Shown here: piece by piece, positions 1 through 10,907 of the stretch
How the letters are laid out: each line of letters opens with the position of its first letter
Position numbering within the stretch: position 1 is the stretch's first letter
DNA from: Liquidambar formosana
Taxonomy: Eukaryota > Streptophyta > Magnoliopsida > Saxifragales > Altingiaceae
Direction: 5' to 3'
DNA length: 64,000 bases
NCBI GenBank assembly: GCA_039720395.1
Contig: JBBPBK010000136.1
Coordinates: 1 to 64,000 of the forward strand
Notes under the pieces: model-generated
Seen by the model: the letters and a program-made list of their open reading frames with translations, nothing else
What the model was told of the DNA's origin: nothing
The model's database searches: none
Made by a program: the position numbers and the translations under genes

Positions 1-1043
1 ATGACTCGACTAACATGCATAAAAACCTACCAAAGACACACTAACAAGCATAAGAGACTCCAATAATATCAATAAACATGATAACAAAGCACATTCTAAC
101 CAAAAAGATGATATTTTATGTAAAATATGAAAATAGGCCTCCCTATGGCGAGCTTTCTTAAGCGAAACTATCCTAAGATAATTTCACGTAAGAAAGTCGT
201 TATGGGGAGGTGCAATCAACATATCCTACGTAAAATATATACCCTAGAACACAACAGAAGTGATTTTATGCTTAAACACATCATAGAAAGCTCTCATGCA
301 AAACCTCACTCAACGAAAAGGATAATTATCCTTAAAAAAGGATAATGTCTCCAAAAGACCTATAAAACCCACTACATGAATGCAAACCTAGCATGATTCA
401 ACTATATGCAGTATATATAGAATGACTATGATGAGCAACAACTCAAAAAGCTAAGCTAAGCATGTTGTATGAAACTTGTGTGAATTCAGGGTTATCGAAA
501 CCCTAATTTCACAATCATGCATTAAAACCTATGAAACAACTCTAAGACATGCTCAAATTATCATGAATATCATTCATATCATATATATTAACTAACAGGA
601 GCATCAATTCATGGTAACAATCACAGCAACCTAGACATGTGAACTATGCATGATTTAAAAGGATAGAACGAATAAGGCTATCGAATCCTTGGTAAACCAG
701 GGATTATCAAGCATATAAAGCCATAAACTATCCTAAAACCATTTATATAACATCACATAAACATTGAATTCAATCCATAAGAGAAGCTATTTCATGCACC
801 ATAACTATCCTAGAAGAAGAAGAAGAAAGAGAAGAAGGAGCAGCAGAAAATTCATGTTCAGCATTAAAGAGACATGCTTACCTCTTGTAGACTCTTCCTT
901 GTCTTCAAACCTCTTGTTTCCTTGCTTGCTTGGGGTTTAAGAGCCTCCTCTTGATGTCCTTCTAGTTCTCCAAACTCGTAGCTCCCTCTCTCTCTAAGTG
1001 TAAAGTGCAATTCACCTCCCCCTACGTGCTGAATATCATGTCC

Positions 1044-1051
1044 TTTATATA
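1044..1051 (-). promoter_or_regulatory. TATA box of LTR A'
   Basis: TATATAAA on the minus strand, in the same context (CTCTATATAAAGGACATGA) as the boxes at 25754 and 43116. It is the probable U3 core promoter. Confidence 0.75.
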
Positions 1052-1239
1052 GAGAACTGACCCCCTAAACCAATGGCTAAGATTAATTCATTAAATAATA
1101 ATCCTAGGGCTATTAGAGACTCTCTTGGTGCTCAAACAACTCAAACTTATACACTCCTAAGCTCAGACAAGTTGTTTTGGTGGAGGAAACCGTCAAAAGA
1201 GGGAGAGAAGAGTCAGAATTTGAGTTGAGGACAGACTCT

Positions 1240-1319
1240 CTTGGGTGACCAACTAGGCCTGGACGGTTAGCCATCTGGGCCTAGACAGCTGACCGTCCAG
1301 CCCCGGACGGTTACCCGAG
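1240..1319 (-). promoter_or_regulatory. 80-bp GC-rich palindromic module, LTR A'
   Basis: This copy of the 80-bp near-palindrome has outer arms of the type CTCGGGTRACC and GGTCACCCGAG (the left arm here starts CTTGGG on the + strand). It lies about 189 bp upstream of the minus-strand TATATAAA at 1044-1051, matching the spacing in the other LTRs. The promoter role is inferred from this conserved position. Confidence 0.75.
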
Positions 1320-2025
1320 GGTCCTCTATATTTTCTCCGCTTTTGACTCCCACTTGTTGTAGAAGTCCTAAAATCTTCAAATTAAGTCCGATTTTGACGA
1401 AATAAAAGCCAAAACGACCGTGTTTCGAAAGGGAACACATTTTTAGGAATTTTAGGACAAAAATCCTCAACCATGGGTGCATGGTTAGGTTTTACAAAGA
1501 TGATTAACCATGGTGCCTCACCGTCGTTAAGTTGGGTTTGTACACAAGGTCGAACCAAATGCTTTCCCGATCGAAATTCGATCTTTCTAAACATGTTTAG
1601 GACATAAATAAAGCCCAATTAAAGTTAAATGAGAGAAAATTGATTGGGTCTTATGAGTCAATTTGAGCAAACCAAGAAAGGGTCTTTTAGCCAACCCGAA
1701 CTAGTACGAGCCGAATTGATCTTAAACCATTAATTCATGAAATTGAACCTATATATGGACTCTATATAACTATATGAACTCATGGGAATGACTCGGGATT
1801 CATTCCAAGGTTAAATAGAAAATATACGGCTTAAAAGACGATTATGCCCTTTAAGTCACAAAAGTTCTTATTGACCATCGAAATGAACTCCAAATCACTT
1901 CAAAATTCATACACATGATATTCAACGCCATAGAAACTCAATGCAAAAGACTAGACTTAAAAAGGACTCAAAATCCTATATGAAATGATATGTCCTAGCT
2001 AAGGTGACAAAAATGGGGTGTGACA

Positions 2026-2336
2026 GTTATGATGAGTTGGCATTGCTAGATGAAAGGCGATTGAGGGCTCTCTACCATGTGTAAGGGTACCAGAGAAGAG
2101 TCGCGAGGGCGTTCAACAAACATGTCAAAGACAGAGGCTTGAAGAAAGGAGACTTAGTATTGAAAGAGATCCGAGCTCCAATTTTCGATCCGCGAGGAAA
2201 ATTCAAACCAAGTTGGGGTGGACCGTACGTCATCAAGGAAATATTGCCAGCAGGGGCTGTTCGACTTATGGATTTGGATGGGATCGAGTTCACTCGTCCT
2301 ACCAATTTGGATCAATTAAGAAAGTATTATGTGTAA
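2026..2336 (+). pseudogene. Integrase C-terminus of element C
   Basis: This is the last part of a Ty3/gypsy integrase, ending in the conserved tail 'GPYVIKEILPAGAVRLMDL' and 'LDQLRKYYV', as in elements A and B. The upstream part is separated by the A' insertion at 2025/2026. An in-frame stop (TAA at about 2083, where A has CAA) breaks the fragment before the longest remaining open stretch starts at 2139. Non-functional. Confidence 0.9.
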
Positions 2337-2683
2337 GGCCTGTTAGGTTGAAAACCTGTAAGGGCGGCCTAGGTAAAAGTTAAGGCATTTGAACTACAAG
2401 GACCTGATTCCCCAAAAGAAAAAAAAAAGAAGAAAAAAGAGAGAGAAGAGAAAAAGAAGAAAAAAAAAAAAAGAGAGAGAGAAGAGAAAAAGAAAAAGAA
2501 AACGAGGATATGTAGGCAGCCCATAAAGTTACATTGGGTGCGGTCCAAACAACACAATCACAGAAATCTCAAAAGTAGATTATTATTGGCAATTCATCTG
2601 AAACTAATTGTTTGACATAACAATTTATTGGTGTTAAGTAAAAGAACTATTGACATGCCATAGATATTCTATTTTTTGAGTCT
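2337..2683. other. Convergent intergenic stretch with purine tract, element C
   Basis: Non-coding gap between the end of integrase (+) and the end of the antisense DUF7745-like gene (-). It has an A/G-only tract at about 2415-2500 and a conserved block, 'GGCAGCCCATAAAGTTACAT', shared with A (about 35579) and B (reverse, about 45585). The two transcription units converge here. Confidence 0.7.
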
Positions 2684-3970
2684 TTAAGTCTTCTTGAGTT
2701 TCTTCAGAGTCGTCTTGTTTGTCTTCTGTCTTTCTCTCTCGAGTCTTCTCTTCTTTCGTAAGTCGTGGTCGTGTGCTGCCTCTATTGCCTCAAGAATGTC
2801 TTCTCTACAGAGTCCAAGTCTCGTGTCCTTGATAAGGTCATAAATTCTTTCTCAGTGAGAAGCCTCTCTTTCGCCCAAATCATCCTTCAACCATTGCTTA
2901 TATTCTCTACTCATCTCGAAAGGTCCTTCAGTGTTGGCAATCCGAGTCAATTTCAGGCCTATAGGCCAGCGAGTCCTCGCCCACTTGATAATAGTAAAAC
3001 CGACAGGTTCCACAGAGCAACAAGGTCCTGTTAAAGACAGTATGGTTTGCATAGCGCCCATCTGGCGAAGAATTCTCGAAGTCCAATAGAAGGAAGTCGA
3101 TCTCAGTCCTATGAGTTTGACAAAAGCACACCCCGAGGTTCGAAAAAGTACCTGCTCTTTACACCCCCATGTGAAGACGTACCATTTGATGTTTCGCTAT
3201 GACAGCGTTTGGAAATAACCTAACCAATCTCTTAAAGAGAATGGCCCAGGGAGTTCAACTCGGCGCAGACAGAATTGCTAGGGCTTGTATGGATTGATAG
3301 TGGTGGGGGATAGAAAATTCAATCGCTCGAGCAGCCACATTTGCAATAAAAAGGGGCTACCTTCTAAAGGCGCTTTGGGGTTGCCATGGACCTTATCTAA
3401 ACCATTCAAGGTTTCAGCTAATACCAAGGGAATAATGTTATGTCGCTTGAGAAGATGGGCAATCAACTCACATATTTGAACAGGGGCTTGAAGAGTGCCA
3501 GTAGAGAAGAGGAAGTGACCAATCAAGCAAAAACCGAATGCATGCTGAATTTGAGGGGTAAAAGTCAGAGTACCTTCGCTATCATGAGCCAAGAATGAGG
3601 TTGCTAACTTCATTAAGTCCACCATATGGTCCTTGACAAAGATCGTTACATCCCTCTGAGGAATGCCAAGAAAGTCGGAGAAGGAAGCGAGGTAATCCGA
3701 GCGAGGTGTAGGAAGGATGAATGGCCCTGCAGGTGAAACTCCAAATAGAGCACTGAATTCCTCCATGGTTGCGCATAATTCTTCATAATTGAATCGAAAG
3801 ACAAGGATTTGAGGATCCTAGAAATATGTAGCCGCAGTGAGAAGAGTCGTCTCGAGCTTCATGTGCCTTATAGAGAGCAATGGTTCCAAGCCGAAGCGCT
3901 TAAACTCAGTTTTGTCTTTGGCAGCCATGACTGCCAAAAACCCTCTTAAGAGCCCATCCAAGGCTTCCAT
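2684..3970 (-). pseudogene. Antisense DUF7745-like gene of element C
   Basis: Begins with ATG at 3970 (MEAL...) and stays in one frame to TAA at 2684-2686, about 429 codons. The family hallmark, a 'FWDPQL...F.F' block followed by 'PTMEEFCALFGV', is partly preserved from about residue 50. Three in-frame stops are visible: 3818-3820 (Trp codon in A), 3278-3280 (Gln in A) and 2852-2854 (Arg in A). All fit cytosine-deamination decay. The C-terminus is a Lys/Arg-rich tail resembling that of the B copy. TATA box and palindromic module lie upstream. DUF7745 is a plant domain of unknown biochemical role; the assignment is from remembered family motifs. Confidence 0.8.
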
Positions 3971-4017
3971 AATTATTGTCAATCAAAATAGGTGAGTTAA
4001 AAGGCTTCCCTCATGTG

Positions 4018-4025
4018 TTTTTATA
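4018..4025 (-). promoter_or_regulatory. TATA box of DUF7745-like gene, element C
   Basis: TATAAAAA on the minus strand, about 48 bp upstream of the ATG at 3970 and 88 bp from the palindromic module. Spacing is identical in element A (37086-37093) and matches B. Confidence 0.75.
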
Positions 4026-4112
4026 GGGAAAGGGTCACAAATTCGAGTCCTAAAAGGAGTAGAACCGTCAAAATCGCAAAATTCCTGAAAAATCGCGAAA
4101 AAGCGCATCGAC

Positions 4113-4192
4113 CTCGGGTAACCGTCCGGGGCTGGACGGTCAGCCGTCTAGGCCCAGACGGCGAACCGTCCGGGGCCAAACGGTCACCCGAG
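4113..4192 (-). promoter_or_regulatory. 80-bp palindromic module, DUF7745 promoter of C
   Basis: Full-length 80-bp module (CTCGGGTAACC ... GGTCACCCGAG), 88 bp upstream of the TATA box. It contains the direct repeat CCGTCCGGGGC twice, 44 bp apart, whose collapse explains the short versions in element A. Confidence 0.8.
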
Positions 4193-4473
4193 GCCTCCAC
4201 CTTGTTTTGCCTTGTTTCGCCCGGTTTTGCTTATTTTCGCGTTCGGATAGCCTTTTTAGGCCATTTTCACTCCTATGAACTCACTTTGACTCAAATTTTC
4301 GTAAGAAGGGCATCACAACATCATCATGATAGATTCAAATAAGCACAACAAGTATCCATAATAAGGGATAAGAAAGTTGGTTTTAGGTGGCAAATACAAA
4401 ACACAAGCAGGAAATGCAAAGAGATAGCCATTGTCTCATTGTTTCTACAAACCCAACAAGAAAGTAAATAAAC

Positions 4474-5000
4474 TCAGCGGCTCCGAGAGCTTCTTTTGCG
4501 GCTTGGCCCAGCTCCGTCACGACCCCCACGAGGTGCTCTAGGAGGGTACATTGCAGATGGTGGCTGCATATACAAAATCCATTGCAAAGAGGCTAAATAT
4601 GAGAATAAGTTTGGTTGAAAACCATAAATGGGAACTTTAAATGGGTTGAACACTTACCATGACATCCAAACGAGCTTCCGCCATAGATTTGGCTAAGCTC
4701 ATCCTCACAAGGTCACGCCTCAAGCCCTCACTAAGGTCAATAAACTCTTGGGCATATGCCGTAGGTACCTAGGATAATCAATGAGATTAAATTGAAGGTA
4801 ATGTTCAAAGAAAGAAAGAAATACCCATAAAGAGAACTCATCTGTTCTCGATTTGGGTCGATCCTAGGAGATTCATCAAATGCAGGGTGAGTGATAGCGG
4901 TCTTGACAAAGTCCGACCCACAGCACAGATTGATGTACCAATTAGGTTGAGGCAAGGGTAGTGACCTATCCTCCTCCATCTCATCTTCCTCAGAGCCAGG
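4474..5000 (-). pseudogene. PMD gene of element C: exons 7, 6 and part of 5
   Basis: Minus-strand exons align one to one with the PMD gene of A: exon 7 4563-4474 (90 bp, same length as A), exon 6 4768-4658 (111 bp, same), exon 5 from 4842 to the B insertion at 5000. The exon 5 donor is ATGAGT where A has GTGAGT, so it is lost by one G-to-A change. Exon 7 ends in a basic tail (GPSRKRS type, possibly nuclear-localising). The rest of exon 5 and part of exon 4 lie right of B at 56322-56541. Confidence 0.85.
4996..5000. repeat. Left target-site duplication of element B (CCAGG)
   Basis: CCAGG directly before the B terminus TGTGGACC. The partner is at 56317-56321. In element A the uninterrupted PMD text reads across this site, which confirms the insertion. 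Confidence 0.95.
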
Positions 5001-7268
5001 TGTGGACCCTGAAAAAGTGGCCCACAAGGGTTTAAAAAGGAAAGGAGTCGCCACCTTATTTTTTAAAGGAAACAAGGAAAACCCTAAAAAACGGTTTTGT
5101 TTTAGGAAAACAAAAGATTGACTCCATATTTAAAAATGGTAAGGCAAATGATCTTTTGGAAACCAGAGAAATCGGGGATTCGGAGGCTAAGTTACGATAT
5201 GGGAAGGTTCTAGGCAAAGCCTATAGGCACCCATATCGCCCTAAACGGTCTCTTAATTTAATTGGGCTAAATCAAAGTCTTAATCACACACAAATCAACA
5301 ATTATCATCACAAGACAGCATGCATATCATTCATTCATTCATCCATATAATTAAGTAAATCAAAGAAAAACAGAAAAAGAAAGAGGGAGGGGAGAAAACC
5401 TAGGATACTTTGTATCGTAGGGCAGACTTGAACCTCACGAAGAGCGCCTACGTACCATGTATGGAAATACATGGATCAAAGTCCACGTAGTTCGAAAAGG
5501 AATAGGTTTATAACCTAATCGAGGCCTATGGTAAACCCTAAGTTTCCTTTCAAGTAAAACATGGTAAGTTTCCAAAAATGAATGATTCTCAAAAGATCTT
5601 TATTAAATACAAAATTTAATAAAGATGGAAACTTTGATTTAAAAGGTATTTTTTATGAATGGAAACTATAGGAATTACCATACCCCTCTATTAGGAAACA
5701 ACCCTAGAGGGGAGAAAGGGAAAGTTTCAAGGAAAGGAAAGAAAGGTGAATTGGGGCACCCTCATACCCTACTTACCTTCAAGCAAAAGCAACCTGTCAA
5801 AATAACCACCCTATTGCATAAGGTAATTATCTTATTTGCAAGATTTCATCTCACAATAGCCAAAATAACCACCCCACATTGGTGGGGTAGTTGCACCTGT
5901 TGTACCTGTCAAGCACCTGCAATTTGCATGCAAAACATACCAAAAAATACCAACCAACCAAGCTAGGTTCCAGTCAAGCAATTATCATGCTCAAACATAG
6001 GCTAACACATGCTCAAAACTCATCATTAAAGCCATTAAACAAATCTGGACAGAATTGAAATAGAGCTTAAAATAACCATAAATCATGTAAACAACATGAA
6101 TCATAAGCTAACTAAAACCCTAATTCAACCCTATATGCAATGACATGCAAAAACCCTAAAATCAACTATATGAATGCTAAAAATGTCATAGTTACCTAAT
6201 ATGGAACACATATGCAGCAATTATGAAGAAAAAACAGAGAAAATCCCTAAGCTATCATGCTATATGCAACTTAACCAACACAAGGATGATAAAAACCCTA
6301 GAATCGGACTAGTGCATAAAATCCCATGAAATAACCCTAAATCATGCAAAACAAAATATGAACAGCATTTTAACCATGCATATCAATTGATAGAATGATC
6401 CACACATGATAAAAACATAGACTTTCACATGAAATAAAGCTATTCTAAGCATAAACTCAATTTCAGCACTAAGGAAACCCTAGAATCTCAAACATGCAGT
6501 AAATCACATGGAATAGCATCCTAGCATACTAAACAGCCCATGAATATCATCCTAAACATGCATACTAGCTAATGGAAACAACAAAATATGATAAAAACAT
6601 AAGCTTTAATATGCGAAAGAGTTATTTCATGCAGAAAACCAATTTCAGCACTAAGGAAACCCTAAAGTCCCAAACATGCAGTAAATCACATGGAATAACA
6701 TCCTAGCATACTAAACAGCCCATGAATATCATCCTAAACATGCATACTAGCTAATAGAAGCAACAAGACATGATAAAGACGTAAACTTGAACATGAAATA
6801 ATGACTATTCAATGCAAAACCCTAGAAAAGACTCTAAAAGCCCTAAAAACACAAACACCCATAAAACCACATAGAATGACATTATATCATGCAAAACCAG
6901 CCATAAACAATATCCTAATCATGCATTCTAAGCATTAGAAGCATCAACACATGATAAAAATATAAACTTGCACATGAAATAATGCTAACCTATGCAGAAA
7001 ACCCTAATTTGAATGAAAGAGAGAGGGAGGTATACCCATATGTAAAACCTTACTGCTGTAGAGTTTGCTTCTCCTCTTGTGTACTGCTGGAAACACTCTC
7101 CTTCAAGCCTTCAAGCAATGCTCCAGCCCTCCTTCAAGCTTTCTCTCTCACTCTCTCACTCAAAATTTAGGTTAAACTACCCTAAGGATGGCTGCCATAG
7201 CCTCCAAGTCTCACACATGCCTCACACTTCAGAAATTGCCTCCTCCCCATTGCTGAAGTATAAGGGGG

Positions 7269-7276
7269 TATTTATA
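7269..7276 (-). promoter_or_regulatory. TATA box in 3' LTR of B
   Basis: TATAAATA on the minus strand, a perfect plant TATA consensus, 188 bp downstream of the palindromic module. The other LTR has the same arrangement. Confidence 0.75.
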
Positions 7277-7463
7277 GGGATTGAGGGAAAACCCTCAATG
7301 GTTGGGATTAAAACCCTAGGGATTGATCCAAGGGCTCTTAGAGGTTCCCTTGGGGCTCAAGTAGGTCAAATAGGGCTGAAATTAGGGTTAAATGGCGGCT
7401 GGAGGCGAGCAAATTCGAGGAAATAGGGAAGGAGCCGCGTCAAGACTCAAAAAAGGAAAGTGG

Positions 7464-7544
7464 CTCGGGTGACCACCTGGGGCTGGGCGGCTAGCAGCCT
7501 GGGCCCAAGCGGCTAGCCGCCCAGGCCCCAGGTGGTCACCCGAG
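7464..7544 (-). promoter_or_regulatory. Palindromic module in 3' LTR of B
   Basis: 81-bp copy (CTCGGGTGACCACC ... GGTGGTCACCCGAG) with an inner GGCTAGCCGCC palindrome. It is GC-rich in an otherwise AT-rich LTR. The short open frame on the minus strand here is only a by-product of the GC content. Confidence 0.8.
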
Positions 7545-8252
7545 GCCATGTCATCCTCAGCCCAATTCTGACCCCTTTCGGCTTCCAAATGTGTTTCAGG
7601 ACTCAAATCAACTCCGATTTTGACGAAACGAAAGCCAAAACGACCGTATTTCGAAGGGGAATGTAATTTGAGTCACTTGAGGGCAAGAAACCCTAGCCAT
7701 GGCTGCATGGTTGGGTCCTACAAAGGCGGTTAACTGCTATGCCTCACCATCGCTTAGCTTAGGTATGCACATAGGGTCGCACCAAATGCTTTCCAATTTG
7801 AAATTCAACCTCCCTAAACACATTTGGGGATGAAATCAAGACTAATCAAGGTCAAATGAGTAGTCATAGAGTGAAAATCATGAGCCAATTCGGGCTAACC
7901 CGAAGTAGGTCTCTTAGCCAACCTAAGCCTTGTCGAGCCATTCTAATCCCGAACCATCAATTCATCGAATTGAACCCATAAATACCTCAAGTGCATTCAT
8001 ATGAACTCCAATTGGCAACTTGGAGATCATTTCAATGTCAAATGGAAAGTTTGTGACCTAAAAGATGATTATGCCCCTCAAGTCACAAAAGTTCTTATTA
8101 ACCCTTAAGATCAACTCCAAATCGAACCAAAATCCATACACACCATCCTTAGGACCCTAGAAACTCAATGCAAGAGACTAGACTCAAAAAGGAAACAAAA
8201 AGACACATGAAATGACAAACCCTAGCTAAGGTGGCAAAAATGGGGTGTGACA

Positions 8253-8269
8253 GAAGCCCCTCATTGGTG
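8253..8269 (-). promoter_or_regulatory. Candidate polypurine tract of element B
   Basis: Directly before the 3' LTR, the minus strand reads CACCAATGAGGGGCTTC. Element A has the near-identical CACCAATGAAGGGCTTC at the same place. The purine core is short, so the role as plus-strand primer is inferred from position and conservation. Confidence 0.5.
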
Positions 8270-8420
8270 AGCAAGTTTCACTTGCGAACCAATGACCAAA
8301 AGAACAACCCATTTTTGCCCGGGGAATTGATTTCATCAAGACCCACTAGGGAAAAGAGAGTGATCATATCATTGAATTCCTCGAATTCATTATACACAAG
8401 CACAAAGGTACTCCTCATAA

Positions 8421-8957
8421 GTTCTACAGAACTCTTCTCATACTGTATACCAGTTTCACTGGGGGGACAAGATAAGGTATCCACAGCTTACATCGAACTA
8501 CGTTCGATGAAAGGTCTTCTCATACTACACCAATGGCTCTGGTGAATAATACGAGGTATCCGTAGCTCACATCGAATCTGCGTTCGATGAAAGGTCTTCC
8601 CATACTATACCAGTTACGCTGGTGAATAATACGAGGTATCCATAGCTTACACCGAATCTGCGTTCGATGAAAGGTCTTCCCATACTACGCCAATGGCTTT
8701 GGCGAATAATACGAGGTATCCATAGCTTACACCGAATCTGCGTTCGATGAAAGGTCTTCCCATACTACACCAGTGACACTGGTGAATAATAGGAGGTATC
8801 CATAGCTTACACTGAACCTGCGTTCGATGAAAGGTCTTCCCATACTACGCCAATGGCTCTGGCAAATAATACGAGGTATCCATAGCTTACATCGAATCTG
8901 TGTTCGATGAAAGGTCTTCCCATACTACGCCAATGGCTCTGGCGAATAATACGAGGT
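8421..8957. repeat. 80-bp tandem repeats with two hairpins per unit, element B
   Basis: At least six units. The marker CGTTCGATGA (TGTTCGATGA in the last) recurs at 8501, 8581, 8661, 8741, 8821 and 8901, exactly 80 bp apart. Each unit holds a hairpin of the form CATCGAA-loop-TTCGATG and a second one whose arms vary together: CACCA...TGGTG in some units and CGCCA...TGGCG in others. One unit has the perfect palindrome CACCAGTGACACTGGTG. The array lies between the PMD promoter and the 3' LTR. Confidence 0.9.
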
Positions 8958-8959
8958 AA

Positions 8960-9420
8960 AACTATGCCATCAAGGCTATCTCAAAATATGAGAAAGATAC
9001 ATCCTTCTCATATTCAAATTATCAAGGTCATCATGTACCACGAGAAAGATCACGTCCCTCTTTTATTCAAACCATCAAGGTTATCATTAAAATGTCAAGG
9101 TAATTCACATAACACGAGAAAGATCACGTCCTTCTCTTGCTCAAATCATCAAGGTAAACACATACCATGGGAAAGATTGCATCTTTCGAGCTATCAAGGT
9201 AAACATGTGACATGAGAAAGATTGCATCCTTCTCATATCAAACTTCTCAAGGTGAACACATAGTATGAGAAAGATCACGTCCTTCTCATAATCAAACCAT
9301 CAACTTAAACACAAATCATGGGAAAGATTGCATCTTTCAAGTCATCAAGGTAAGCATGTAATCATGAGAAAGATTGCATCTTTCTCTCACTAAGTCATCA
9401 AGACAAATGTAAGCTTCTAC
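8960..9420. repeat. Array of diverged short hairpins, element B
   Basis: Repeats of about 50-60 bp separated by 'ATCAAGGT' spacers. Each contains arms like TATGAGAAAGAT and CCTTCTCATA around a CACGT or TGCAT core (for example at about 9266-9290). Non-coding. About 9421-9831 follows as unique AT-rich sequence with no gene I can support. Confidence 0.75.
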
Positions 9421-9831
9421 TTACCAACACTCAACAATCTCACCAAGTCATCTCACATGGAGGCTATTCATGCCTCAATTCGAACATCAACTCATATAGG
9501 AGACACATTCTCCTCATGAAAGCAATCATCCACATGCATATAGGGAAGGTATCTTTATCCCAAATGACAACGAATCATAATGACATAAGAGGGAATTCAT
9601 CCCTAATTATCAAAAGTCATATGCATAGAGAGGGTTGTTCAACCCTACTAGCATGCCATACCCACATAAGGGCCACCAATGCAATCTATTTCAAAACCAT
9701 TTCAAGTCAAACAATATCAAGATATTCACTCATTTTTCAACTCAAAACAAGCTTGAGATTTCATCTCAAAGAGGGTTCAAAAGCGCGAATAGGCGAGCAA
9801 AGGCCAAACGAGCGCAACAGAAAGAGCAAGG

Positions 9832-9910
9832 AGGGGTGACCACCTGGCTGCAGGTGGGTTGCCGCCCAAGCCCAGGCGGCTTGCCGCCCCAGGCTGGGCG
9901 GTTACCTGAG
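9832..9910 (+). promoter_or_regulatory. Palindromic module, PMD promoter of B
   Basis: 79-bp copy (GGGTGACCACC ... GGTTACCTGAG), 21 bp before the GGGTTTTTAAACCC box. The module precedes the PMD gene of A at the same distance. Confidence 0.75.
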
Positions 9911-9930
9911 GCTAGGGTCCTCCAAAATCT

Positions 9931-9944
9931 GGGTTTTTAAACCC
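9931..9944 (+). promoter_or_regulatory. TTTAAA-type core promoter palindrome of PMD gene, B
   Basis: GGGTTTTTAAACCC, present in the same place in A (40426-40439, minus). It lies about 264 bp before the PMD ATG here and 253 bp in A. Probable core promoter by position; no canonical TATAAA is present. Confidence 0.5.
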
Positions 9945-10351
9945 TTGACCCCCCATTTGTGCATTCAAGCCTCCAAACTCAAATTTGAGAGCTTCTCTCT
10001 CTAGAAACTCACTCCATCCTTCTCCAAACACTCACACACATATCCTCATTCAAAGTTTCACTTTCAATTCAAGTTGTGTGCATGCAATAGCATCAAGAAC
10101 AAGCCATTCAACAACAAAAACAAGCATCAATCATCCATTTGCAAGATCAAATTCATCATCTTTCTTATCAAACCCACTTTTCTCACATACAAGCTCAACC
10201 ATCATCAATGGCTTCTAGCAATGATTCCAACATCAAGTATCCATACTATGTGATCAAGAATACATACAAGGCACCAATCTATGATGAATCCCAAGACAAG
10301 GTGTTGCTTGAACCCAAGAAGCATCTCTCATACCTCCATTCCCAACATGAG

Positions 10352-10907
10352 GTTAGTTCTTCCCAACTTAACATGTTTATCTTGAAATCTTGATTTCTAT
10401 TGGATAAAATGCATTCCCATGATCTTCTTTTGATTGTTTCTATCATTGTTAAGCCAAGTTCATTGATTTGGCAAGGATTGAATGTGTAAAAAGCATGTTT
10501 CCCAATGCTTGAGAAAAGATGCCCACCAAGTGTTTGATAAAATGCCAAAGAGACAAAAACATGTTCAATTCTTGAAAAATCAATTGGTTTTCATTGTAGT
10601 ACAAAGTCAAATGGCCTTGGCAAGGATTTGGCATACAGAATCTTTCATTTCAATGCTTGAAAACAAGTTACACACCAAGTGTTCGATAAAATGCCCGAAA
10701 GGCAAAACCATGTTCAATCCTTACAAAATCAATGAATTTGAATACACAAAGTCATGGGCATTCATTTCTAATTCATTTCATGAATCAAAACCTATATTTT
10801 AAAGCTTTTGTAAAACCATTTGAAATCAATTATCAATGTATGCCCAATATCTCTATGTTTTCAATGCTAACTCAATACTCAATCCTTTGATATAGCCTGA
10901 CTTCCAA
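10352..10907 (+). other. Intron 1 of the PMD gene in B, with internal repeats
   Basis: 556 bp, donor GAG|GTTAGT. It contains two diverged copies of a block with 'TTGGCAAGGATT' and 'AAGTGTTYGATAAAATGCC' about 150 bp apart. The corresponding intron in A (39462-40029) carries the same repeated block. Non-coding; the short frames in it are accidental. Confidence 0.7.

Larger units (their letters stand above)
1..2025 (-). mobile_element. Partial LTR of an A-family Ogre-like element (A')
   Basis: This is the 5'-most 2.0 kb of a long LTR read on the minus strand. Its terminal TGTCACACCCC ends at 2025 and the rest runs off the left edge. It matches the LTRs at 24825-27795 and 42146-45169 over its length. 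On the minus strand it has the 80-bp palindromic module (1240-1319) and a TATATAAA box (1044-1051). It interrupts the integrase reading frame of element C: the sequence resuming at 2026 continues the text found uninterrupted at about 35108 in element A. The likely 5-bp target duplication is GTTAT (2026-2030); its partner lies outside the window. Confidence 0.9.
2026..5000 (+). mobile_element. Element C, left fragment: 3' region of an Ogre-like element
   Basis: This stretch is collinear with 35108-38040 of element A: the end of the integrase, a purine-rich tract, then the antisense DUF7745-like gene and the last PMD exons. It is interrupted on the left by A' and on the right by B. It resumes at 56322, right of B, and is cut again by D2 at 56542. 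No LTR of C lies in the window. C is the oldest layer, because at least three elements are inserted in it. Confidence 0.9.
5001..8252 (-). repeat. 3' LTR of element B
   Basis: 3,252 bp, bounded on the + strand by TGTGGACC and GTGTGACA (TG...CA ends). It pairs with the 3,259-bp LTR at 53058-56316. A sampled 480-bp stretch shows about 7-8 differences plus a poly-A length change. It contains a TATA box, the palindromic module and a run of imperfect ~150-200 bp repeats with CCCTA and CATGCA motifs (about 6420-6760). No protein of its own is convincing. Confidence 0.95.

Noticed and set aside
127..345. 72-codon frame in LTR A' and its counterpart at 43835-44053
   Set aside because: Antisense frame inside the LTR, explained by LTR similarity, with no domain.
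2369..2557. Poly-Phe/Ser frame on the minus strand
   Set aside because: Translation of the purine tract's complement; low complexity only.
7388..7606. Pro/Ala-rich 72-codon minus frame
   Set aside because: It is a by-product of the GC-rich palindromic module.
8421..8957. CRISPR-like appearance of regular 80-bp repeats
   Set aside because: Repeats are directly tandem without unique spacers, the context is a plant retrotransposon, and no cas genes are present.
10482..10802. 106-codon frame in B intron 1
   Set aside because: It spans intron repeats between two PMD exons and has no counterpart frame in A.
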